7,131 nucleotides of DNA from an uncultured Phenylobacterium sp. (lineage in GTDB: Bacteria; Pseudomonadota; Alphaproteobacteria; Caulobacterales; Caulobacteraceae), in contig CAMFIW010000138.1 of the NCBI GenBank assembly GCA_945952355.1, positions 1 through 7,131 of the forward strand, in the 5' to 3' direction. The translations under genes and the position numbers were made by a program. The notes under the pieces were generated by a model, which did not search any database, had not been told where the DNA came from, and saw only the letters and a program-made list of their open reading frames with translations. Below are positions 1-5,327 of this stretch, piece by piece (position 1 is the first letter of the stretch; each line of letters starts with the position of its first letter).

Positions 1-530
1 GCCTCGATCTCGGCCACCCGCTCCATCGGGATCGAGCCGTCGGTCTTGCCGAAGTGCAGGATGGTCGGGACCTTGGGCGTCTCGTCCTTCAACTCGCTGA
101 TCCTGCGGCCATAATATGCGCTGGCGGCCGACAGGCCCGTGGTGCGGCAGGCCGCGAGCCAGGTCGCCGCCCCGCCCCAGCAATAGCCGACCGCGAAGAC
201 CGGCGGCGCGAGGGCGTCGATGGCGGCCTGCAGGTCGCCGGCCACCTGGTCCCAAGGCGTCTCCTGGCTGAACTTCACGCCCTCGGCGACGGCCTCTTGG
301 GTGTAGCCCTCGGCGGCGAAGCCAGGCTTCAGGCGATCGTAGAAACCGGGCGCGATCACCTCGTAGCCGTCAGCCGCGTATCCATCGCAGAGCTCACGGA
401 TGTGCTCGGTGACGCCGAAGATCTCCTGGATCAGCACCAGGCCGCCGCGGCGGGCGTCATCGGGCTTCGCGTGATAGGCGGAGACGGCGAAGCCATCGAA
501 AGGGCTGGTAAGGGTGATGGTCTCGCCCAT
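1..530 (-). CDS. Dienelactone hydrolase family protein (3' end beyond window)
   Basis: An alpha/beta hydrolase of the dienelactone hydrolase type, probably a cytosolic carboxylic-ester or lactone hydrolase; the true substrate cannot be read from sequence. The visible 176 residues start MGETITLTSP and show the family landmarks: the QEIFG segment with Glu36, the nucleophile elbow GYCWGG with Cys117 (cysteine instead of serine, as in true dienelactone hydrolases), and Asp164 in GKTDGSIP, the expected acid of the triad. The catalytic His should lie in the missing C-terminal part; the family usually has about 220-240 residues. The ATG at 530-528 is chosen because AGGAGG (545-540) lies 9 nt upstream. 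No signal peptide. It lies downstream of ychF on the same strand, behind a 176-bp repeat-rich gap, so co-transcription is uncertain. The family call is confident; a catabolic role in chloroaromatic breakdown is not supported, as no pathway neighbours are visible. Confidence 0.92.
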   Translation of the reverse strand, partial: MGETITLTSPFDGFAVSAYHAKPDDARRGGLVLIQEIFGVTEHIRELCDGYAADGYEVIAPGFYDRLKPGFAAEGYTQEAVAEGVKFSQETPWDQVAGDLQAAIDALAPPVFAVGYCWGGAATWLAACRTTGLSAASAYYGRRISELKDETPKVPTILHFGKTDGSIPMERVAEIE

Positions 531-537
531 TGGATCG

Positions 538-545
538 CTCCTCCT
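538..545 (-). promoter_or_regulatory. Strong ribosome binding site of the dienelactone hydrolase gene
   Basis: On the minus strand the sequence reads AGGAGGAG, with AGGAGG ending 9 nt before the ATG at 530. It is the best Shine-Dalgarno match in the window and fixes the start codon. The 553-566 palindrome lies directly upstream. Confidence 0.75.
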
Positions 546-552
546 CTGCTTC

Positions 553-566
553 CCCCATGAATGGGG
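553..566. repeat. Short palindrome upstream of the dienelactone hydrolase RBS
   Basis: CCCCAT-GA-ATGGGG is a perfect 6-bp inverted repeat with a 2-nt centre (5 bp with a tetraloop if folded as RNA). It ends 8 nt from the AGGAGGAG ribosome binding site in the minus-strand transcript. It could be an operator, part of the neighbouring repeat element, or a small 5'-UTR hairpin; nothing decides between these. Confidence 0.4.
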
Positions 567-567
567 T

Positions 568-587
568 AAGCGGCCCGAAGGCCGCTT
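568..587 (-). terminator. UUCG-tetraloop hairpin between ychF and the dienelactone hydrolase gene
   Basis: In the minus-strand transcript an 8-bp perfect stem (AAGCGGCC paired with GGCCGCTT) closes a TTCG loop with a C-G closing pair, the exceptionally stable UNCG class. It lies about 120 nt past the ychF stop and just before the next gene. There is no U-tract on either side, so it is not a canonical intrinsic terminator. It may be a transcript-end stabiliser, a pause or attenuation hairpin, or part of the extragenic repeat. The stem is seen directly; the terminator role is a guess. Confidence 0.35.
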
Positions 588-597
588 GGCCAAGGGT

Positions 598-700
598 CGA
601 TGGGGGTGCGTGACCTGAAGCCGCGAGGCGTCTCAGATACTCGCCCCCATCGTCACTCGCCGTCTGCGGCGTCTCATGACACGTCCCCCGCGCACGGGGG
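598..700. repeat. REP-like extragenic palindromic element downstream of ychF
   Basis: A dense cluster of symmetric elements between two genes. CGATGGGGG (598-606) is the exact inverse of CCCCCATCG (644-652). CGCCG-TCTG-CGGCG forms a small stem at 658-671. CCCCCG-CGCA-CGGGGG forms a 6-bp stem at 685-700, six nt past the ychF stop. GGCGTCTCA occurs twice, at 627-635 and 668-676, each followed 8 nt later by CCCCC, giving a 41-bp imperfect direct period. Runs of five G or C flanking GAGACGCC/GGCGTCTC blocks are a style I associate with dispersed intergenic repeats of Caulobacterales genomes, but no second copy exists in this window. The terminal stem could also act as a 3'-end hairpin for the ychF mRNA. 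Confidence 0.5.
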
Positions 701-706
701 AAGAGA

Positions 707-1804
707 TCAGACGTTGAAGCGGAAGTTCATCACGTCGCCGTCCTGGACGACGTATTCCTTGCCTTCCTGGCGGAACTTGCCGGCCTCGCGGGCGCCGGCC
801 TCGCCCTTCAGGCGGACATAGTCGTCATAGGCGATGGTCTCGGCCCGGATGAAACCCTTCTCGAAGTCGGTATGGATCACGCCGGCCGCCTGCGGGGCGG
901 TGTCGCCCTTGTGGATGGTCCAGGCGCGCGCCTCCTTCGGGCCCACGGTGAAATAGGTCTGCAGGCCCAGCAGATGGTAGGCCTCGCGGATCAGCTTGTT
1001 CAGGCCGGGCTCGGCGAGCCCCAGGGTCTCCAGGAACTCGGTCCGCTCGGCGGGGTCGAGCATGGCGATCTCGCTCTCGATCTGGGCCGAGATCACAACG
1101 TGATCGGCGCCGTCGCGCCGGGCCCGTTCGGCGACCTGGTTCGACAGGTCGTTGCCGGTGGCCGCCGAAGCCTCGTCGACATTGGAGACATAGAGCGCCG
1201 GCTTGGAGGTCAGGAGCTGCAGCATCCGCCAGGCCTTGTCGTCCTCGGCGGCGACCTCGGCCTTCCGCGCGGGGCGGCCGGCGTTGAGCTCGACCAGCGC
1301 CAGCTGCACGAGCCGCAGGGTCTGGGCGCTTTCCTTGTCGCCGGTCTTGGCGCGCTTCTCCAGGTTGACGACGCGCTTCTCCAGGCTCTCCAGGTCAGCG
1401 AGCATCAGCTCCGTCTCGATGGTGTCGAGGTCGGCCAGCGGATCGACCTTGCCCTCGACGTGGGTGATGTCGTCGTCGACGAAGCAACGGGCGACGAAGG
1501 CCACGGCGTCGCAGTCGCGGATGTTGGCCAGGAACTGGTTGCCCAGGCCCTCGCCCTTCGACGCCCCGCGGACCAGGCCGGCGATGTCGACGAAGTTGAT
1601 CCGCGCCGGAATGATCTCCTTCGACGGAATGATCGCGGCCAGCGCATCCAGGCGCGGCTCGGGCACCGCCACGTCGCCGGTATTGGGCTCGATGGTGCAG
1701 AACGGATAGTTGGCCGCCTGGGCCGACGCCGTCTGGGTGAGCGCGTTGAACAGGGTCGACTTGCCGACGTTCGGCAGGCCGACGATGGCGACTTTCAGGG
1801 CCAT
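707..1804 (-). CDS. ychF: Redox-regulated ribosome-associated ATPase YchF (Obg-like, OLA1 family)
   Basis: A 365-residue protein, close to the usual 363 or so of bacterial YchF. This cytosolic TRAFAC-class P-loop protein prefers ATP, associates with ribosomes and is linked to translation and oxidative-stress responses. Visible in order: P-loop GLPNVGKST (9-17); switch II DIAG (73-76) followed by the GASKGEGLGNQFL signature; His115 in the THVEGKV segment, aligning with the catalytic His of the E. coli protein; a long helical middle (about 125-200); NVDE (208-211), the NxxE form of the G4 motif that explains ATP rather than GTP preference; a C-terminal TGS domain (about 281-364) ending DGDVMNFRFNV. 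The ATG at 1804 is chosen because the family starts at MALKVAIVG; the upstream extension to 1915 is unrelated to the family. No good Shine-Dalgarno is present: the start is preceded directly by CCTCC. A promoter candidate lies at 1837-1865. Confidence 0.98.
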   Translation of the reverse strand: MALKVAIVGLPNVGKSTLFNALTQTASAQAANYPFCTIEPNTGDVAVPEPRLDALAAIIPSKEIIPARINFVDIAGLVRGASKGEGLGNQFLANIRDCDAVAFVARCFVDDDITHVEGKVDPLADLDTIETELMLADLESLEKRVVNLEKRAKTGDKESAQTLRLVQLALVELNAGRPARKAEVAAEDDKAWRMLQLLTSKPALYVSNVDEASAATGNDLSNQVAERARRDGADHVVISAQIESEIAMLDPAERTEFLETLGLAEPGLNKLIREAYHLLGLQTYFTVGPKEARAWTIHKGDTAPQAAGVIHTDFEKGFIRAETIAYDDYVRLKGEAGAREAGKFRQEGKEYVVQDGDVMNFRFNV

Positions 1805-1836
1805 GGAGGTCTTCGTATCCGACTGTGAAGGCGGGC

Positions 1837-1865
1837 GACCTAGCACGTTCGCGCAGCGTCCCCAA
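1837..1865 (-). promoter_or_regulatory. Candidate housekeeping-sigma promoter for ychF
   Basis: The minus strand reads TTGGGGA (1865-1859), 14 nt, then GCTAGGTC (1844-1837). The second element matches 7 of 8 positions of the Caulobacter housekeeping -10 consensus as I recall it (GCTANAWC), and 14 nt is within the accepted spacing; the -35 matches at TTG. Transcription would start near 1830, leaving a leader of about 25 nt before the ychF ATG. It lies inside the 128-bp divergent gap with the serine hydrolase. Confidence 0.5.
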
Positions 1866-1932
1866 ATCTTCCGCACGTGACGCCGCGTCGCGCGCGGTAT
1901 GACAGTGGCGAACAAGGACGAGGGAGGGACGC

Positions 1933-3081
1933 ATGGCCCAGGATCAGGCGCTGGCGAAGCGCATCGACGCGGCGGTGGACGCCGCCCTGGCGGAGGGCCG
2001 GCTGGTCGGCGGCACGGTGATGGTCAGCCGCGACGGCGAGGTGGTCTACCAACGCCATGCCGGCCTCGCCGACCGGGATGCCGGCCGGCCGGTCGCGCAG
2101 GACACCATCTTCCGCTACGCCTCCTTGACCAAGCCGATGGTCTCGGCCGCGGCCTTGGCCCTGGTCGAGGACGGGACGATCGCGCTGGACGCCGCGGTCA
2201 CCGACTGGCTGCCCGGCTTCCGGCCGAAGCTGGCGGACGGGCGCGAGCCCACCATCGCCATCCGCCACCTGATGACCCACACCTCGGGCCTGACCTACGA
2301 CTTCATGGAGCCGCCGGAGCGGGGCTATGAGGCGAGCGGCATCTCCAACGGCTTCGATCGGGTCGGGGTCTCGATGGACGAGAACCTGGCGAAGATCGTC
2401 GCCTGGCCGCTGAACTTCGCGCCGGGGAGCGCTTGGAACTACTCGGTTTCGACCGACGTGCTGGGCGCCGTCTTGGCCAAGGCGGCGGGGAAGGCCCTGT
2501 CCGACGTCGTGCGTGAGAAGGTCACCGGCCCCCTCGGCCTCGTCGACACCGGCTTCAAGGTCACCGATCCCGGCCGCTTGGCCGTGGCCTATGCGAACAG
2601 CGAGACCGGCCCGGTGAAGATGGCCGACGGCCACGAAGTGCCATTCTTGGCGAGCCCGCTGCGATATGCGCCGAGCCGGGCGCTGAGCGGCGAGTCGTTC
2701 GAGTCCGGCGGGGCGGGCATGGTGGGCCGCGCCGACGACTACGTGAAATTCCTGGAGACCCTGCGCACCGGCGGCGGAGCGATCCTGAAACCGGCCAGCG
2801 CGGCTCTGATGAGCACCAACGCCACCGGCGACATCCTGGTGACCGCAGCCGGCCCCGGCTACGGCTTCAGCCTGGGCGCGGCGGTGCTGGGCGATCCCTC
2901 GGCGACCATGCTGCCCACGCCACAGACGGCGGGGACCTGGAACTGGGGCGGGGTCTATGGCGGCAGCTGGTTCGTGGACCCTTCCAAGGCGCTGGTGGTG
3001 GTCACCCTGACCAACACCGCGATCGAGGGCATGGCCGGCGTGCTGCCGGGCACCGTGCGCGACGCGGTCTACGCGAGTTAG
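1933..3081 (+). CDS. Serine hydrolase, class C beta-lactamase / family VIII esterase type
   Basis: A 382-residue protein of the beta-lactamase superfamily with a penicillin-binding-protein-like transpeptidase fold. Motifs in order: SLTK at 64-67 (SxxK: nucleophile Ser64, general base Lys67); HLMTHTSGL at 112-120, typical of family VIII esterases and class C relatives; Tyr170 in NYSVSTDVLG (the YxN-equivalent, here Y-S-V); WGGVYGGSW at 338-346, which replaces the KTG triad and resembles the W-x-G motif of EstB-type esterases. No signal peptide is visible, so it is probably cytosolic, which argues for an esterase or amidase rather than a resistance beta-lactamase; the substrate is unknown. The ATG at 1933 follows AGGGAGGG (1921-1928) by 4 nt. 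It is the only plus-strand gene here and ends convergently in a 4-bp overlap with the TPR gene. Confidence 0.93.
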   Translation: MAQDQALAKRIDAAVDAALAEGRLVGGTVMVSRDGEVVYQRHAGLADRDAGRPVAQDTIFRYASLTKPMVSAAALALVEDGTIALDAAVTDWLPGFRPKLADGREPTIAIRHLMTHTSGLTYDFMEPPERGYEASGISNGFDRVGVSMDENLAKIVAWPLNFAPGSAWNYSVSTDVLGAVLAKAAGKALSDVVREKVTGPLGLVDTGFKVTDPGRLAVAYANSETGPVKMADGHEVPFLASPLRYAPSRALSGESFESGGAGMVGRADDYVKFLETLRTGGGAILKPASAALMSTNATGDILVTAAGPGYGFSLGAAVLGDPSATMLPTPQTAGTWNWGGVYGGSWFVDPSKALVVVTLTNTAIEGMAGVLPGTVRDAVYAS

Positions 3082-3824
3082 GCGCGGGCCAGGGCGGCCG
3101 CGGCTAGGTCGCGCCAGGCGCGGGCTTCCTTGCGGAACTGGGCGTTGGTCTTGGCCAGGCGGCGGTCCATCTCCGCCACGGCGTCGGCGGCCTCGGTCTT
3201 GCGCCCGGTGTGAGCCATGAAGGCGGCATAGCGGGCCAGGGCCTCCAGGCCGGGCATACGGGCCGCCGCCCACTGATAGGCGGTCTCGGCCTCGCCGTGG
3301 CGTCCCAGGGCCTCGTAGGCGCGTCCCAGGGCCAGGGAAGAGGCCGGCGAGCGGCCATGCTCGGCATCCTGGCTCAGCGTCTCCAGCAGGGGCAGGGCCT
3401 CGGCCGCGCGGCCGAGTTCCAGGAGGGCGGTGGCGCGGCCCAGCAACAGGACCGGATCCTCGGCGTGCACGCCATGGGCGGCCTCGCGATAGAGCTGTTC
3501 GGCCTCGGCATGGCGGCCCATGCCGGCCGCCGCCGCGGCGAGCCGCGACTGGTTGCGGACCGTCGGGCTGTCGTCGCAAGCCGCCTTCGCCTCGCGGTAC
3601 TCGCGATGCGGATCGAGCGTTTCGCGCGCCACGCTGCCGATCTTCCGCGCCGTGCGCCCCCCCACCAGCTCGGGCATGACGATGGCGATCAGATAGACCA
3701 CCCCGCCCAGCGGCTGGAGCATCAGGATGATCATCAGCCAGTACATCTGCTGATTGGTGCGCACCACGTGGACGCAGAGCGCGATCGAGAAAATCAGCGA
3801 AAGGCCGAACAGTCCTCCGAGCAT
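3078..3824 (-). CDS. Membrane-anchored TPR protein, translationally coupled to pth
   Basis: A 248-residue protein. Two hydrophobic segments come first (about 2-21 and 28-50); the second, ending in a QPLGGVVYLIAIVMPEL stretch, resembles the short membrane module at the N-terminus of phospholipase D-type proteins, though no HKD motif follows. Residues about 60-95 are charged, and 95-225 hold degenerate tetratricopeptide helices such as GMGRHAEAEQLYREAA, LLELGRAAEALPLLE and EALGRHGEAETAYQWAA. TPR units usually bind protein partners; here they would face the cytoplasm or periplasm depending on hairpin topology, which cannot be settled. The ATG at 3824-3822 shares its A with the pth stop (TGATG) and follows GGAG by 7 nt; an in-frame TTG at 3827 is a less likely start. 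No specific function is recognised; the TPR proteins grouped as COG4700 are a possible match. Confidence 0.88.
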   Translation of the reverse strand: MLGGLFGLSLIFSIALCVHVVRTNQQMYWLMIILMLQPLGGVVYLIAIVMPELVGGRTARKIGSVARETLDPHREYREAKAACDDSPTVRNQSRLAAAAAGMGRHAEAEQLYREAAHGVHAEDPVLLLGRATALLELGRAAEALPLLETLSQDAEHGRSPASSLALGRAYEALGRHGEAETAYQWAAARMPGLEALARYAAFMAHTGRKTEAADAVAEMDRRLAKTNAQFRKEARAWRDLAAAALARA

Positions 3825-4444
3825 CAATCTTCTCCGCGGGGGGCCTTGCGGGGGTCGGCCTTCTCGGCCGGGGCGAGGCGCATCACTTCACCTTGATATT
3901 TCTCGTCCTCGCCGGCCGCGAGCAAGGGGGCTGCGTCGGCGATGGCGTTCAGCATCTCCGCCAGCCAGGCCTGGTCGACCTTGTGGAAGTCCGAGAGCAC
4001 ATGGCCCATCACGCGGTCCTTGTGGCCCGGATGGCCGACGCCGAGACGCGCGCGGCGGAAGTCGGCGCCGACATGGGCGGTGACCGAGCGGACCCCGTTG
4101 TTGCCCGCCGCCCCGCCGCCGGTCTTCATCCGGAAGCGCCCCGGCGACAGGTCGATCTCGTCATAGAACAAGACGAGGTCCATCGGCTTGAGCTTGTAGA
4201 ACTTCAGCGCCGCGCCGACCGCCGAGCCGCTGTCGTTGTAATAGGTCTGGGGTTTTAGGATCAGCGCCTTGACCGCGCCTTCGGGCGTCTCGATCTCGCC
4301 CTCGCGCACCAGGCTCTGGAACTTCGAGCGCTCGGGCCCGAAGCGCCAGCGGCGCGCGATCGCGTCCACGGCCATGAAGCCGACATTGTGCCGGTTGCCG
4401 GCATAACGAGGGCCAGGATTGCCCTGGCCCGCGAGAATCAACAT
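3824..4444 (-). CDS. pth: Peptidyl-tRNA hydrolase
   Basis: Cleaves the ester bond of peptidyl-tRNAs that drop off ribosomes, recycling tRNA; monomeric, cytosolic and normally essential. The 206 residues match the bacterial Pth family. Visible are GQGNPGPRYAGNRHNVGF with Asn9 and catalytic His19, YDEIDLSPG with Asp95, and GGGAAGNNGVRS with Asn116 (E. coli Asn10, His20, Asp93, Asn114). Two positions look unusual against E. coli: Asn115 stands where E. coli has His113, and KPQTYYNDSG carries Tyr69 where Met67 is usual. The C-terminus ends in a charged tail (about 180-206). The ATG at 4444 follows GAGGGG by about 6 nt. The gene starts 32 nt after rplY and overlaps the TPR gene by one base, consistent with an rplY-pth-TPR operon. 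Confidence 0.97.
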   Translation of the reverse strand: MLILAGQGNPGPRYAGNRHNVGFMAVDAIARRWRFGPERSKFQSLVREGEIETPEGAVKALILKPQTYYNDSGSAVGAALKFYKLKPMDLVLFYDEIDLSPGRFRMKTGGGAAGNNGVRSVTAHVGADFRRARLGVGHPGHKDRVMGHVLSDFHKVDQAWLAEMLNAIADAAPLLAAGEDEKYQGEVMRLAPAEKADPRKAPRGED

Positions 4445-4468
4445 CTGGGTCCCCTCGAGAGAGGAGGC

Positions 4469-4488
4469 GCCGAAGCCTAGGCTTCGGC
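4469..4488 (-). promoter_or_regulatory. Perfect 20-bp palindrome centred on the rplY stop codon
   Basis: GCCGAAGCCTAGGCTTCGGC is its own reverse complement, and the rplY stop codon TAG (4479-4477) lies at its centre. In the mRNA it can fold into an 8-bp stem with a CTAG loop, 24 nt before the pth start. The gap that follows also contains CCTC-TCTC-GAGG, which could pair the pth ribosome binding site. There is no U-tract, so termination is unlikely; a coupling or RNA-processing role between rplY and pth is possible. Confidence 0.5.
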
Positions 4489-5088
4489 CGCGCCTTCTTC
4501 ACCCTCTTCGCCGGCGGCCGAGGCCGAGGCGGACGAGCCGGCGACCGTGGCGATCACGGCGTCGCGGTCCAGGGCGGCCGACACGCCTTGCGGCATGGCC
4601 AGGTTGGAGATGCGGATGGTGTCGCCGATGTCGAGGCCGGCCAGGTCGACCACCAGCTCTTCCGGGATGTGGTCGGCCGGGCAGTTCAGCTCGAGCTCGT
4701 GACGGACGACGTTCAGGGTGCCGCCGCGCTTCAGGCCCGGCGAAGTGTCCTGGTTCTTGAAGTGCACGGGCACGGCGATCTTGATCGTCTGGTGCTCGTC
4801 GACGCGATAGAGGTCGAAGTGCACCGGCTCGTCGGTCACCGGGTGCATGTCGACGGCCTTGGCGATGACCGGCTGTGTCTCGGAGCCGTACTTCAGGGTC
4901 ACGAGGTGGCCCAGCAGCTTGCCGGTGTAGAGCGCCTTGCGGAACTCGTTCGACTTCACGGCGATGGCGACCGGGTCCTTGGCGCCGCCATAGAGGACGC
5001 CGGGGACCATGCCCGCGCGGCGGGTCTCGCGCGCACCGCCGGTGCCGGTGCGTTCGCGGACTTCAACGTTCAGAATGATATCGGCCAT
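4477..5088 (-). CDS. rplY: 50S ribosomal protein L25/general stress protein Ctc (bL25, long form)
   Basis: Binds 5S rRNA in the central protuberance of the large ribosomal subunit. At 203 residues it is the long two-domain form (as in Bacillus Ctc and Thermus TL5), not the roughly 95-residue E. coli type. The N-terminal L25 domain (1-95) has the GTGGARETRRAGMVPGVLYGG signature; the C-terminal beta domain (about 100-183) contains ELNCPADHIPEELVVDLAGLDIGD; a low-complexity Ala/Ser/Glu tail follows (184-203). The ATG at 5088 is chosen because the family starts at MADIILNVEVRE, with GAGG 7 nt upstream; the open frame to 5175 is leader sequence. The gene has its own promoter candidate (5167-5195) and a strong leader hairpin (5110-5134), and is followed after 32 nt by pth, the classic partner. 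Confidence 0.96.
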   Translation of the reverse strand: MADIILNVEVRERTGTGGARETRRAGMVPGVLYGGAKDPVAIAVKSNEFRKALYTGKLLGHLVTLKYGSETQPVIAKAVDMHPVTDEPVHFDLYRVDEHQTIKIAVPVHFKNQDTSPGLKRGGTLNVVRHELELNCPADHIPEELVVDLAGLDIGDTIRISNLAMPQGVSAALDRDAVIATVAGSSASASAAGEEGEEGAAEA

Positions 5089-5109
5089 GGCCTTGCCTCG
5101 AAACGAAAC

Positions 5110-5134
5110 CGCCGCGCGAACGTCCCGCGCGGCG
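5110..5134 (-). promoter_or_regulatory. GC-rich hairpin in the rplY mRNA leader
   Basis: CGCCGCGCG and its exact inverse CGCGCGGCG form a 9-bp all-GC stem around a 7-nt loop, ending 21 nt before the rplY ATG and next to the ribosome binding site region. With the proposed transcription start near 5160 it would occupy the middle of a leader of about 70 nt. It may be a ribosomal-protein autoregulatory leader, but no known class is recognised. Confidence 0.45.
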
Positions 5135-5166
5135 ACGGACGACCCATCAGGGCCGAAAGGTGGGCG

Positions 5167-5195
5167 TAGATACACAAAACCCAGGCCCGTGGCAA
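5167..5195 (-). promoter_or_regulatory. Candidate promoter of the rplY-pth-TPR operon
   Basis: The minus strand reads TTGCCA (5195-5190), exactly 17 nt, then TATCTA (5172-5167). The -35 differs from TTGACA at one position and the spacing is ideal; the -10 matches weakly (3 of 6) but sits in a locally AT-rich patch (GTTTTGTG just before it) that stands out in this GC-rich DNA. The resulting leader would be about 70 nt and contain the 5110-5134 hairpin. Confidence 0.5.
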
Positions 5196-5212
5196 CGCCT
5201 CGCCGAACCGCT

Positions 5213-5230
5213 TCCTGAATCTATTCAGGA
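5213..5230. promoter_or_regulatory. AT-rich 18-bp dyad upstream of rplY promoter
   Basis: TCCTGAATCTATTCAGGA is a perfect inverted repeat with 8-bp arms and a 2-nt centre. It lies 17 bp upstream of the proposed -35 of rplY and about 100 nt past the stop of the lipoprotein gene. Its AT content contrasts with the surroundings. The position suits an activator site for rplY or a stem at the end of the lipoprotein transcript; no U-tract follows on either strand, which weakens the terminator reading. Confidence 0.45.
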
Positions 5231-5265
5231 GCGTGCCCGGCCCCCGGTTGGACGGGGCGGGGCTC

Positions 5266-5279
5266 CCGGACGTTTCCGG
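5266..5279 (-). other. Small hairpin in the lipoprotein 3' region
   Basis: CCGGA-CGTT-TCCGG forms a 5-bp stem with a tetraloop, about 50 nt past the lipoprotein stop, within an extremely G/C-rich stretch (5231-5327) containing several short G and C runs. No U-tract is present. The rest of this stretch shows no other convincing signal. Confidence 0.25.
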
Positions 5280-5327
5280 ATCGCCCGTCCCGCCCGGACG
5301 CGTCGCCGCGGGTCGGCGGAGGAGGGC

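Noticed and set aside
568..587. Rho-independent terminator for ychF
   Set aside because: The stem is excellent but no U-tract follows on either strand; kept only as a low-confidence hairpin.
872..1828. Plus-strand open frame of 318 codons opposite ychF
   Set aside because: Shadow of ychF; no ribosome binding site, no motif, and ychF is beyond doubt.
1805..1915. N-terminal extension of YchF by 37 residues
   Set aside because: YchF proteins begin a few residues before the P-loop; the extension is Arg-rich, resembles nothing, and covers the promoter candidate.
1840..3579. Minus-strand open frame of 579 codons
   Set aside because: It runs antisense to the serine hydrolase with its intact motifs, and overlaps the TPR gene in another frame; composition is Arg/Gly/Pro-rich with no family features.
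3825..3827. TTG as start of the TPR gene
   Set aside because: In frame one codon upstream of the ATG, but ATG is preferred and gives the standard TGATG coupling with a good ribosome binding site distance.
5089..5175. N-terminal extension of bL25 by about 29 residues
   Set aside because: The family starts at MADIILNVEV; the extension covers the leader hairpin and reaches into the proposed promoter.
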